Shown: positions 23,972 through 32,306 of the stretch, piece by piece
Position numbering within the stretch: position 1 is the first letter of the stretch
Layout: each line of letters starts with the position of its first letter
Assembly (NCBI RefSeq): GCF_000717745.1
Contig: NZ_JOBH01000010.1
Location: 372,001 to 436,000 of the forward strand
Source of the DNA: Streptomyces violens
GTDB lineage: Bacteria; Actinomycetota; Actinomycetes; Streptomycetales; Streptomycetaceae
Direction: 5' to 3'
Length of the DNA stretch: 64,000 nucleotides
Program-made: the position numbers and the translations under genes
Notes under the pieces: generated by a model
The model's input: only the letters and a program-made list of their open reading frames with translations
Databases searched by the model: none
Told to the model about the DNA's origin: nothing

Positions 23972-24787
23972 ATGCCGACACTGAGCGAACTGATTCCCGC
24001 CGAGGCCGTGCGGCTGGACGTGGCGGCGGCGGACTGGCGGGAGGCGGTACGGGCCGCCGGCGACCTCATGGTCGCGACCGGTACCAGTACCGGCGAGTAC
24101 ACCACGGAAATGATCGAGAACGTCGAGGAGAACGGGCCGTACATCGTCATCGCGCCCGGCTTCGCCTTCGCGCACGCCCGCCCCTCGCCCGCGGTCCTCA
24201 AGACCGGCATGTCGTGGGTGCGGCTGGCCGAGCCGGTGGAGTTCGGGCACGAGGCGAACGACCCGGTGAGCCTGGTCGTCGGACTCGCGGCCCAGGACTC
24301 CGGGGCGCACACGGAGGCGATGGCGGCGCTCGCGAGATTGCTCGGTGACCCGGAGACCGAGCGGGCGCTGCGCGAGGCCCGGACGCCGGAGGCGGTGCAC
24401 GCGGTACTGGCGGGCCGGGAGGCGCCCCAGGAGCCGGAAGAACGGTACGAGCCGGAAGAGCCGCGGGAGCCGGAAGAACGGCAGGCCGGCGGCGGGTCCG
24501 TGCACAAGATCCTCACCGTCTGCGGCAACGGCCTGGGCACCAGCCTCTTCCTGAAGAACACCCTGGAGCAGGTGCTCGACCGCTGGGGCTGGACGAAGTA
24601 CGTCACCGTCGAGGCGACCGACACCATCTCCGCCAAGGGCAAGGCCGGCGAGGCCGTCGCCATCCTCACCTCGGGCGAGATCGCCAGGACGCTCGGCGAC
24701 GTCGGCGTCCCGGTGAAGGTCGTCGAGAACTTCACCAGTACGGGTGAGGTCGACCGCATCCTCCGCGACACCTACGACGTCCAGTAA
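23972..24787 (+). CDS. PTS ascorbate-type EIIA-EIIB fusion
   Basis: 271 residues. N-terminal EIIA of the mannitol/fructose/ascorbate group (about 1-150), with phospho-accepting His68 in FAFAHARPSP. A Glu/Pro linker (about 152-172, EERYEPEEPREPEERQ). C-terminal EIIB (about 175-271) with catalytic Cys184 in ILTVCGNGLGTSLF. Phosphate should flow HPr to EIIA to EIIB to sugar carried by the adjacent EIIC. Followed after 18 bp by the EIIC gene. The substrate is probably L-ascorbate or a related acid. Confidence 0.93.
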   Translation: MPTLSELIPAEAVRLDVAAADWREAVRAAGDLMVATGTSTGEYTTEMIENVEENGPYIVIAPGFAFAHARPSPAVLKTGMSWVRLAEPVEFGHEANDPVSLVVGLAAQDSGAHTEAMAALARLLGDPETERALREARTPEAVHAVLAGREAPQEPEERYEPEEPREPEERQAGGGSVHKILTVCGNGLGTSLFLKNTLEQVLDRWGWTKYVTVEATDTISAKGKAGEAVAILTSGEIARTLGDVGVPVKVVENFTSTGEVDRILRDTYDVQ

Positions 24788-24805
24788 CGAAGGGCGCATT
24801 TTTTC

Positions 24806-26383
24806 ATGCACTGGCTCGTATCGATCGCCGAATTCCTGGTCAACGAGGTCCTCAGCCAGCCGGCGTACCTGGTCGGCCTGATCACGGCCACCGGCCTGAT
24901 CGCCCTGAAGAAGACCGCCGGGCAGATCATCGGCGGCGCCATCAAGGCGACGCTGGGCTTCCTGCTGATCGGCGCGGGCGCCGGGCTGGTCGTCGCGGCA
25001 CTCGCCCCGCTGGGCGAGATGATCCAGGGCGCGACCGGCGCGCACGGCGTCATCCCGACCAACGAGGCGATCGTCGGCATCGCGCAGGCGCAGTTCGGCG
25101 CCCGGGTCGCCTGGCTGATGATCGTCGGCTTCGGGGTCAGCCTGCTGCTGGCCCGCTTCACGCCGCTGCGGTACGTCTTCCTGACCGGCCACCACATGCT
25201 GTTCATGGCGACGCTGCTGACGATGGTGCTGGCCACCGCCGGGCAGTCCTCGGCCGTCGTGGTGCTGGTCGGCGGTGTGCTGCTGGGCATCCTGCTGGTC
25301 TCCATGCCGGCCTTCGCGCACCCGTGGACCAAGCGGATCACCGGTGACAACACCATCGCCATCGGCCACTTCGGCACCGCCGGATACGTCGCGGCGGGCG
25401 CGACCGGTCAGCTCGTCGGCAAGCGCAGCCGCAGTACGGAGGACATGAAGCTGCCCGAGGGGCTGCGCTTCCTGCGGGACTCGATGGTGGCCACCGCGCT
25501 GTCCATGGTGCTGATCTACGTGATCATGGCGGTTCTCTTCCTGGCCAAGGCCGGGCGCGGTACCGCGTTCAAGGCGTTCGGGTCCGACGGCGGGGCCGCC
25601 GCCACCGGCCTCGGCAATTACCTGATGCAGGCCGTCATGCAGGGTCTGCAGTTCGGCATCGCCGTCGCGATCATCCTGTTCGGTGTGCGGACGATCCTGG
25701 GTGAGCTGGTGCCGGCCTTCCAGGGGATCGCCAAGAAGGTGGTGCCCGGTGCGGTGCCGTCGCTGGACGCGCCGATCGTCTTCCCGTACGCGCAGAACGC
25801 CGTCCTCATCGGCTTCCTCTGCAGCTTCCTCGGCGGCCTGGTCAGCCTCGGGCTGCTCTCCGCGCTCTTCCACCCGTGGTTCGGCCTCGCGCTGGTCCTG
25901 CCGGGCCTGGTGCCGCACTTCTTCACCGGTGGCGCGGCCGGCGTGTACGGGAACGCGACGGGCGGCCGGCGCGGCGCGGCCCTCGGCGCCTTCGTCAACG
26001 GTGTCCTCATCACTTTCCTGCCCGCGCTGCTCCTGAAGGTGCTCGGCGCGTTCGGCGAGGAGAACACCACCTTCGGGGACGCGGACTTCGGCTGGTTCGG
26101 CGCGCTGATCGGCAACGCGGCGAAGCTGGGCGGCGCGGGTGCCGTCGTGCTGATGCTGGCCATCGGCCTGGTGGTGCTGGGCGCCGCCGTGCTCGTGCAG
26201 AAGCGGGTGGTGGAGACCGGCTGGGACCCGGGTGCGCGCCGGGATGCCGTACTGCCTCGTACGGAGGCCCCGGTGGCCGCGGCTCCGACGACCACCACGA
26301 CCGCCACGACCGCTCACGCGAAGATCGCCCCGCCGGCCGGTGCGCCCACGCCGCCCCCGCCCCCGCCGCCGGAGTCCCGCTGA
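24806..26383 (+). CDS. ulaA: PTS ascorbate-type EIIC transporter (UlaA family)
   Basis: 525 residues, about 60 longer than E. coli UlaA because of an Ala/Thr/Pro-rich C-terminal tail after about 475. Ten or eleven helices with the UlaA-type features LALKK-near start (ALKKTAGQIIGGAIK), HHMLFM, NTIAIGHFGT and SALFHPWFGLALVLPGLVPH. Same operon as the EIIA-EIIB gene. Catalyses sugar-acid uptake with concomitant phosphorylation. No lactonase or isomerase catabolic genes lie adjacent. Confidence 0.93.
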   Translation: MHWLVSIAEFLVNEVLSQPAYLVGLITATGLIALKKTAGQIIGGAIKATLGFLLIGAGAGLVVAALAPLGEMIQGATGAHGVIPTNEAIVGIAQAQFGARVAWLMIVGFGVSLLLARFTPLRYVFLTGHHMLFMATLLTMVLATAGQSSAVVVLVGGVLLGILLVSMPAFAHPWTKRITGDNTIAIGHFGTAGYVAAGATGQLVGKRSRSTEDMKLPEGLRFLRDSMVATALSMVLIYVIMAVLFLAKAGRGTAFKAFGSDGGAAATGLGNYLMQAVMQGLQFGIAVAIILFGVRTILGELVPAFQGIAKKVVPGAVPSLDAPIVFPYAQNAVLIGFLCSFLGGLVSLGLLSALFHPWFGLALVLPGLVPHFFTGGAAGVYGNATGGRRGAALGAFVNGVLITFLPALLLKVLGAFGEENTTFGDADFGWFGALIGNAAKLGGAGAVVLMLAIGLVVLGAAVLVQKRVVETGWDPGARRDAVLPRTEAPVAAAPTTTTTATTAHAKIAPPAGAPTPPPPPPPESR

Positions 26384-26384
26384 G

Positions 26385-27491
26385 TCAGCCGGAGTGCTGC
26401 CGGGACGGCGGTCGGATGAGGAGCATCATCGCGTCGTCCCGGCAGCCGCCGTCGCGGTAACGGGCCAGATCGACTTCGAGGTCGTCCAGGACGACGGTCG
26501 GCTCGCGGCCGCAGAAGGCCGTGAGGCGCTCGGCGAGGGGGTAGAACTCGCCCGCGCCGTTACGGCATTCGGCCACCCCGTCCGTGCACAGCAGCAGCCA
26601 GTCGTCCGGCGCCGGCCGCACGACCGCGGTCGGGCACCGGTCCTGCACCATCTCCATCAGTCCGAGCGGGGCCGTCGCGTCCAGCCCGGCGAGCCAGGAG
26701 GCCCGGCCGCCGCGCACCAGCAGCGGCGGCGGATGTCCGCAGCTCAGCAGCTCCACCCGGCCGTCGTCGTACACATTGATCAGCAGTGCGGTGACGAAGC
26801 CGTCGTGGTGGTGGATGCGGGTGACGGCGGTGTCCATGCGCAGCGCGATGCCCGCCAGGCTGCTCTCGTGGTGCGCGAGCTCACGCCAGATGTGCAGCGT
26901 CTCGGCGGCCGTCGCGACCACGTCCAGGCCCTTGCCCGACACGTCGCCGATGAGCAGCCGCACGCCGAAGGGGGTGCGCTCGGCGCCGCAGATGTCGCCG
27001 CCGACCGTGGCACCGGGCGTGGCCGCGAGGTACCGCGCGTCCAGCCGCACCCCGCCCACCGACTCGGGCGGCCGGGGCAGTACCGCCGCCTGGGTCACCT
27101 GGGCCAGTCGGCCGAGGCGGGCCAGCTTGGTCTCCTGGCGGCGGCTGCGGCGGGCGGCGGCGCGGATCAGCGCGGTCACCGTCAGCACGCCCGCCAGCGC
27201 CGCGATCACGTTCACCGGGCGGGCGCCCCAGCCCAGTAACGCGACGCCGCCGAGCGCCGCGGCGCCCGCACCCAGCACGTCGCGCCCGCCCGACCGCCCC
27301 ATCGCGGGCAGCGCCGCGACGGCGGGCATCAGGGGCAGGAAGAGCTGCGGGAGTTCGAGGGCCCGTCCGAGGAGAGCACAGACCCCGGCCATCGCCAGAG
27401 GAAACGTTCCTCGGATCAGCCTGGCGGGATTGCCGGACGGCGGTGCGGCCGGGACGGTACTGACGCGTCCGGCCGGAGGGAGCTTCGGCAT
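26385..27491 (-). CDS. PP2C-family (SpoIIE/RsbU-type) protein serine phosphatase with membrane domain
   Basis: 368 residues if ATG 27491 is the start (longer frame to 27563 lacks a ribosome site). N-terminal four helices (about 28-110). C-terminal PPM/SpoIIE phosphatase: VGGDICGAERTPFGVRLLIG with DVSGKG, CGHPPPLLVRG, LLLCTDGVAECRN and RDDAMMLLI keep the metal-binding Asp residues. Such phosphatases in Streptomyces dephosphorylate anti-anti-sigma proteins. Its 3' end meets the convergent ulaA gene within two bases. Confidence 0.9.
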   Translation of the reverse strand: MPKLPPAGRVSTVPAAPPSGNPARLIRGTFPLAMAGVCALLGRALELPQLFLPLMPAVAALPAMGRSGGRDVLGAGAAALGGVALLGWGARPVNVIAALAGVLTVTALIRAAARRSRRQETKLARLGRLAQVTQAAVLPRPPESVGGVRLDARYLAATPGATVGGDICGAERTPFGVRLLIGDVSGKGLDVVATAAETLHIWRELAHHESSLAGIALRMDTAVTRIHHHDGFVTALLINVYDDGRVELLSCGHPPPLLVRGGRASWLAGLDATAPLGLMEMVQDRCPTAVVRPAPDDWLLLCTDGVAECRNGAGEFYPLAERLTAFCGREPTVVLDDLEVDLARYRDGGCRDDAMMLLIRPPSRQHSG

Positions 27492-27611
27492 GACGGAACC
27501 TGCCCGCTGAGCGGCGGCTGGAACGGAACAGCGTAGTGAGCGTTCGATGCACGAGGTGTGCATATGGCGAATTCCCTAGGAATCAACCTGGTCAAACACG
27601 CGCGCTGGTTG

Positions 27612-28649
27612 TCACGACGCGCGCAGCGTCCAGGCGAGGAAGCGGTTCAACAGCTCTCGCTCCTCTCCCGACAGGCTCAGCCGTTGCCGCCCGTAGGCCC
27701 GGGTGGTGCGCGGCATCCGGAAGGCCGTGCCCTCGTTGTCGTCCGGCTGCGGCTCGATCAGTGACTGCCAGGCCAGCCCCGTGAAGGCCGCGACGAGCGG
27801 GCCGGGCGGCAGCGCCGCGTCGCCGCAGATCTCCAGTACCTGTGCCAGCTCGAAGCTGCCGGGGAAGACGCTGAGCCGAGCCCAGAGCAGCCGTTCCTCG
27901 GCCGTGCACAGCCGCAGGCTCCAGTCGAGGGAGTCGCGCAGCGAACGCTGACGGGTGGGCAGGCCGGGCGCGGTGGCCGGCAGGTCGAGCGCGGCCTCGG
28001 CCCGGGTGAGGGAGGAGAGCACGTCGGCGGCGGAGCGGTGCGCGAGCCGGTCCGCCGCGATCCGCACAGCGAGCGGCAGGCCGTCCAGCAGCGCGCAGAT
28101 CCGCCGGACCGTGTCGGGCGGAGGCTCCTCGGCATCGAGCTGCCGGGCGTACTCGGTGAACAGCTCGGCCGCGACGTCGAGCGGTACGGGGGAGAGCGGA
28201 TACAGGCCCGGGGTGCGCAGCGGGGTGCGGCTGGTGGCCAGTACGTGCAGGCGGGGGCAGGCGTCGACCAGTGCGGTGAGGACCTCGGTGCAGCGCGTGG
28301 CCAGGTGTTCGCAGGTGTCCACGACCAGCAGCGCGGGGGTGTCGCCCAATGCCTCGGTGAGCGCGGCGAGCTGGGGTTTGCCCGCGGGCCCGTCCATGCC
28401 GAGCGCGCGGGCCAGCCAGTGCGGTACGAGCCCGGGGTCGATGAGCGGCGCTAGGTCGGTGCGGGCCACGACCGCATCAGGGCCGAGCCCCGGCCGGCGC
28501 GCCAGCGCCCCGGCGAGTGCGCTCTTGCCGATGCCGCCGGGGCCCGTCACCGTCACCAGTCGCCGGTGCCGCAGCAGGTCCTCGACCTCCGTCAGTGCTT
28601 CGTCCCGCCCGGCCAGGACGACCCGGTCGCAACTTTCCGAACCCAGCAT
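27612..28649 (-). CDS. NB-ARC-type (AfsR-like) ATPase lacking output domain
   Basis: 345 residues from ATG 28649, preceded by GGAGG. Walker A VTGPGGIGKSALAGALAR (about 35-50), Walker B ALLVVDTCEHLA and the GLPLAVRIAA motif place it with the LuxR/AfsR STAND ATPases. A short helical C-terminus ends without HTH or TPR domains, so the usual output part is missing: either a truncated copy or a stand-alone switch. Lies beside the PP2C gene (121 bp). Function unknown. Confidence 0.85.
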   Translation of the reverse strand: MLGSESCDRVVLAGRDEALTEVEDLLRHRRLVTVTGPGGIGKSALAGALARRPGLGPDAVVARTDLAPLIDPGLVPHWLARALGMDGPAGKPQLAALTEALGDTPALLVVDTCEHLATRCTEVLTALVDACPRLHVLATSRTPLRTPGLYPLSPVPLDVAAELFTEYARQLDAEEPPPDTVRRICALLDGLPLAVRIAADRLAHRSAADVLSSLTRAEAALDLPATAPGLPTRQRSLRDSLDWSLRLCTAEERLLWARLSVFPGSFELAQVLEICGDAALPPGPLVAAFTGLAWQSLIEPQPDDNEGTAFRMPRTTRAYGRQRLSLSGEERELLNRFLAWTLRAS

Positions 28650-28748
28650 GTTCCCCGCCTCCGAAGTGCACCTCCGGACCGGCCATCTCCGGAAGAGGTG
28701 GCCAGCCTGCCGGGTGGGACGGGGCGCCGGCATCGGTGATCGGCCGTG

Positions 28749-28762
28749 ATAGGTATACCTAA
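28749..28762. promoter_or_regulatory. Palindrome upstream of the ATPase gene
   Basis: TAGGTATACCTA is a perfect 12-bp palindrome, about 100 bp before the ATPase start. It contains AGGT/ACCT half-sites like those of DtxR-family iron boxes but is too short for the 19-bp consensus, so the regulator is unknown. Confidence 0.3.
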
Positions 28763-28805
28763 CTCTCGACGTACACCAGATCGTTGACCGGTACCGAATG
28801 CGCTG

Positions 28806-29378
28806 TCAGGCCGGGGGCGGCATCGGGATCTCGAAGTGCACGGTCTCGACGCCCGGCCCGTGCTCGCCCGTGGCGCGGGCGTCGAAGACCTCGTCGGCGA
28901 GGCTGCGCCAGAAGGCGCCGCTGCCCTCGACCTTGACGTTGGTGTGCAGATAGATCCGCTCGTAGCCGGGGGTGGCGGCCGCGAAGTCACAGGCCCGGCG
29001 GACCATCGTGCGGGCCAGGCCGTGCCGCCGGTGGGCCGGGTCCACGTAGACGCGTACGAGCTGGGCGGTGGAGCCGGACGGGTAGCGCTCGGCGAGCCAG
29101 CGGGGGTGCGGCGGATGGGCGGGACCCGCGGAGCGTACGCCGGTCGTGCCCACCACCTCGTCGCCGTGCACGGCCACCAGCAGCAGGTGGCGGGGGTCGT
29201 CGAGATAGGTGCCGGGAAGGTCGATCACGTCGCGGTGCCACCGCGGCACATAGCCGTAGCGGAATTCCCGGTAGAGGGTGTCGAGCATGACGCGGCGGGC
29301 GCCGTCGATGTCGGCGGGGGTGGCGGCCCGCACGGTGTAGGCGGGCGCGGTGGGCCGCGCGGTGTCGGTGACAGTCAT
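28806..29378 (-). CDS. GNAT-family N-acetyltransferase
   Basis: 190 residues. GNAT fold with YTVRAATPADIDGARRV at the N-terminus, LVRVYVDPAHRRHGLARTMV containing the acetyl-CoA pyrophosphate motif R-x-x-G-x-A, and C-terminal strand YERIYLHTNVKVEG with FWRSLADEVF. Begins 20 bp after the hydrolase gene on the same strand, so probably in one operon. Acceptor unknown. Confidence 0.9.
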   Translation of the reverse strand: MTVTDTARPTAPAYTVRAATPADIDGARRVMLDTLYREFRYGYVPRWHRDVIDLPGTYLDDPRHLLLVAVHGDEVVGTTGVRSAGPAHPPHPRWLAERYPSGSTAQLVRVYVDPAHRRHGLARTMVRRACDFAAATPGYERIYLHTNVKVEGSGAFWRSLADEVFDARATGEHGPGVETVHFEIPMPPPA

Positions 29379-29398
29379 GGGGTTCCGTGCTTTCCGGG

Positions 29399-30892
29399 TC
29401 AGGGTGTCGGCAGGCCGGGGCCGGCGCAGTGCACGTCGGCCGTCGGCACGGCCCCGTTCACCAGGTAGGCCGCCGCCGTGCCGTCGACGCAGCCGTTGCG
29501 GCGGCTGGCGAACACGCCGTGGGAGTAGTCGTGGTGGAGGGTGACGAGGCGGGAGCCCGGCAGCCGTCGTTGCAGGCCGCGGGCGCCGGCTATCGGCGTG
29601 ACCGGGTCGTGCTCGGAGGCGATCAGCAGGACCGGGGGCGCGGCGGCGCTGCCGAGCGCGGTGCGGTGCGCGGGCCGGTGGTGCCAGTACGCGCAGACCG
29701 AAGCCTCCATCCCGGTGAGCACCGGCTGCGGGTCGAGCCGTCGCATTCGACGGATGTCGGCGGTCACCCGCGCGGGCGTGGGGCCGGGCCCGTCCGCGCA
29801 CTTGACGGTGCGGTTGGCGGCTTCGTACGTACGGGACGCGGCGCCGTCGAAGGGGTCGGCAGGGCGCAGCTGCGCGACGGTCCCGTGCTGTAGGTATGTA
29901 CGGATGCCGTCGGCCAGGCCGGCCCAGCGCTCGGTGCGGCCGAGCGCCCGGTAGACGGTGCGGTCGAACTCCGCGGCGCCGAAGCCGTCGACGGGACGGT
30001 CCGCGAGGCCGTCGCGGGTGCGCTGGTAGGCGGCGCGGACGTCAGCGGCGCTGCCGCCCAGCCCGAAGCGCTTGTCGTGCGTGGCGGCCCAGCCGAAGAA
30101 GGTGTCGCGCTGGCGCAGCAGCGCCCGGCTCTGCCGGAGGTCGAAGTCGTACCAGTCCTCGGGGCCGACGACGCTGTCGAGGACCATCCGGCCGACACGG
30201 TGCGGGAATTGGGCGGCGTAGGCGGCACCGAGGTACGTCCCGTAGGACACGCCCAGATAGCCGATCTTCCGCTCGCCGAGGGCCGCGCGGATCGCGTCCA
30301 TGTCGCGGGCCGTCTCGGTGGTCGAGAGGTGCGGCAGGGCGTCGCCGACGCCGGTGGCGCAGTCGTCGGCCGTGCGGCGCAGGGAGTCCAGGTAGCCGCG
30401 CTCGGCGGCGGGGTCCTTCGGTACCGGGTCCTGGCCGGGCGCGTCGAAGAGCCCGCCCATGGGACCGCAGTCCGCGGGCGCGCTGCGTCCCGTGCCGCGC
30501 GGGTCGAAGCCGATCACGTCGTACGAACGCCGCACGCTCTCCGGGAGTTTGGCGCGCTTGGTAACGGCATACGGGAGTCCGGAGCCGCCGGGACCGCCCG
30601 GATTCACCAGCAGGACGCCGCGCCGCTCGTCGGGTGTGCCGGAGGCCGGTACGCGGGAGACGGCGATGTCGATGCGCCGGCCCTCCGGGTGGCTCCGGTC
30701 CAGCGGGACGCTCAGCTCGCCGCACTCGACGCGGTCGGGCGCGGGCGGGTCCGGTACGGAGTCGGGGCAGGCGCCGAAGCGCAGCGCGGGGGCCGGGGGA
30801 GCGGCGGCGTGCGCGGGCGCCGCGGGGAGCAGCGCGGCGGCGGTGGCCGCGAGGGCGCAGAGCAGGGCGGGGCGACGGGCGGCGGTGATCAC
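29399..30892 (-). CDS. Secreted tripeptidyl-aminopeptidase-like alpha/beta hydrolase (SlpD/E family)
   Basis: 497 residues from GTG 30892; the earlier TTG (30931) lacks a ribosome site. Signal peptide with PALLCALAATAAALLPAAPA. Oxyanion region LLVNPGGPGGSG, nucleophile elbow GVSYGTYLG, Asp in LLIASEHDPVTP, and His in HHDYSHGVF complete the triad. Cys pairs suggest an exported enzyme. SlpD/SlpE proteins are mycelium-associated proteases in Streptomyces. It is divergent from the metallophore-like operon and shares its Zur-type box region. Confidence 0.9.
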   Translation of the reverse strand: MITAARRPALLCALAATAAALLPAAPAHAAAPPAPALRFGACPDSVPDPPAPDRVECGELSVPLDRSHPEGRRIDIAVSRVPASGTPDERRGVLLVNPGGPGGSGLPYAVTKRAKLPESVRRSYDVIGFDPRGTGRSAPADCGPMGGLFDAPGQDPVPKDPAAERGYLDSLRRTADDCATGVGDALPHLSTTETARDMDAIRAALGERKIGYLGVSYGTYLGAAYAAQFPHRVGRMVLDSVVGPEDWYDFDLRQSRALLRQRDTFFGWAATHDKRFGLGGSAADVRAAYQRTRDGLADRPVDGFGAAEFDRTVYRALGRTERWAGLADGIRTYLQHGTVAQLRPADPFDGAASRTYEAANRTVKCADGPGPTPARVTADIRRMRRLDPQPVLTGMEASVCAYWHHRPAHRTALGSAAAPPVLLIASEHDPVTPIAGARGLQRRLPGSRLVTLHHDYSHGVFASRRNGCVDGTAAAYLVNGAVPTADVHCAGPGLPTP

Positions 30893-30941
30893 AGGGCTCG
30901 CATTCGGGGCAGTGGCGGGAACACCGTGCAAAGAGGTGACT

Positions 30942-30962
30942 TGAAAATGATTATCGTTTACA
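30942..30962. promoter_or_regulatory. Zur/Fur-family-type box controlling the downstream operon
   Basis: A 21-bp palindrome with arms TGAAAATGAT and ATCGTTTACA around a central T; 8 of 10 arm positions are complementary. This resembles the zinc-responsive Zur boxes of Streptomyces (TGAAAATGAT half-site) more than the DmdR iron box. It lies 88 bp before the ATP-grasp start and 50 bp before the divergent hydrolase start. The regulator is inferred from shape. Confidence 0.7.
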
Positions 30963-31049
30963 GTGTGGCTCGGTCAAGCCGGACGACTCTCCGAAGACGC
31001 ATTTCCGGCCGGGCCGACGACCGCAACTCACTGCTGGCGAAGGGGAATC

Positions 31050-32306
31050 GTGGCTCATCTGCTGATGGTCGAGAGCTGGGTCGGGGCAATGAGCAGGCTG
31101 CTGCCACGCGCGATCCGCGAGGGCGGGCACGAGTTCACGTTCCTCACCCGCGACCTGCACCACTACCTGCGCAGCGCGCCCGAGGGCACGACCCACCCGC
31201 TGCTCGGCGCCCGCAATGTGCTGACCGCCGACACCAACGACCTGGACACGCTGCTGCCGTACGCCGAGCGGCTGCACGCCGCGCTGGGCTTCGACGGCGT
31301 GATCACGTCCTGCGACTACTACCTGCCGACCGTCGCCCGGATCGCCGGCCACCTCGGCCTGCCGGGTCCGGCCCCGGAAGCGGTCGAGAACGCCTGCCGC
31401 AAGGACGCCACCCGCCGCGTGCTCGCGGACGCCGGGCTGCCGCAGCCGCGGTTCGCGGTCTGCGCCGACCGGTCCGAAGCGGCCGCGGCCGCCGCGGAGA
31501 TCGGCTACCCGCTGGTGCTCAAGCCGGTGGACCTCTGCGCCGGGATGTTCGTACGCAAGGTCGCGGACGAGGCGGAGCTGCAGCGCGCCTACCGGGCCAT
31601 CGAGGGCTTCCCCGTCAACGCGCGCGGCCAGCGCCGGGCCCCCGTCGTCCTGCTCGAAGAGCTGCTGCACGGGCCCGAGGTCAGTGTGGAGACCGTGACG
31701 CACGACGGCGCCACGCACGTCGTCGGGGTGACGGACAAGAGCGTGGGCGGGGCGCCGGCCTTCATCGAGACCGGGCACATGTTCCCCGCCGCGCTCTCCG
31801 CCGCCGACACGGCGGCCGCTGCCGACACCGCCGTACAGGCCCTCAAGGCGCTCGGTCTGGACGGCGTCGTCGGGCACACCGAGATCAAGCTGACGCCCGA
31901 CGGGCCGCGCGTCGTCGAGGTCAACCCGCGGCCCGCAGGCAACCGCATCACCGAGCTGATCCGCCATGTCACCGGCATCGACGTGGCCGCCGCCTGCGTG
32001 GACGTCGCGCTCGGCCACCGGCCCGACCTGACCGTCCGGGACACCGGACTGGCCAGCGCCGCGATCGGCTTCCTCGTACCGGAGGAGGCGGGCGTGCTCG
32101 CGGACATCGACGGCGGGGACGCCGTGCGCGAGGCGGACGGTGTGCTGGAACTCCAGCTCGCCGAGCCGGGGAAGACCGTGAAGGCCGCGGGCAGCAACAA
32201 CGAGTACCTCGGGCACGTCATGGCAGGGGACGCGGACGGGCCGGGCGCCCGTGCCCGCGTCGAGGAGCTGCTGTCCGGACTGCGCCCGCGGGTGGTGGGC
32301 CGATGA
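31050..32306 (+). CDS. ATP-grasp amino-acid ligase (probable metallophore biosynthesis)
   Basis: 418 residues. GTG at 31050 follows AAGGGGA by six bases. The ATP-grasp fold is evident: AEIGYPLVLKPVDLCAGMFV (nucleotide binding, Lys), LLEELLHGPEVSVET, HTEIKLTPDG and VVEVNPRPAGNRITE (metal-binding Glu/Asn). Relatives include L-amino acid ligases and carboxylate-amine ligases, which form a peptide bond with ATP hydrolysis through an acyl-phosphate. First gene of the ten-gene operon; it is coupled to the next by ATGA overlap. Acceptor and donor are unknown. Confidence 0.9.
   Translation: MAHLLMVESWVGAMSRLLPRAIREGGHEFTFLTRDLHHYLRSAPEGTTHPLLGARNVLTADTNDLDTLLPYAERLHAALGFDGVITSCDYYLPTVARIAGHLGLPGPAPEAVENACRKDATRRVLADAGLPQPRFAVCADRSEAAAAAAEIGYPLVLKPVDLCAGMFVRKVADEAELQRAYRAIEGFPVNARGQRRAPVVLLEELLHGPEVSVETVTHDGATHVVGVTDKSVGGAPAFIETGHMFPAALSAADTAAAADTAVQALKALGLDGVVGHTEIKLTPDGPRVVEVNPRPAGNRITELIRHVTGIDVAAACVDVALGHRPDLTVRDTGLASAAIGFLVPEEAGVLADIDGGDAVREADGVLELQLAEPGKTVKAAGSNNEYLGHVMAGDADGPGARARVEELLSGLRPRVVGR

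Noticed and set aside
23177..26317. 1046-residue reverse ORF opposite the PTS genes
   Set aside because: The plus strand encodes EIIA-EIIB and EIIC with clear motifs. The reverse ORF is low-complexity shadow.
28749..28762. TAGGTATACCTA as an iron box
   Set aside because: The DmdR/IdeR consensus is about 19 bp (TTAGGTTAGGCTAACCTAA type). This palindrome lacks the central bases, so iron control is not claimed.
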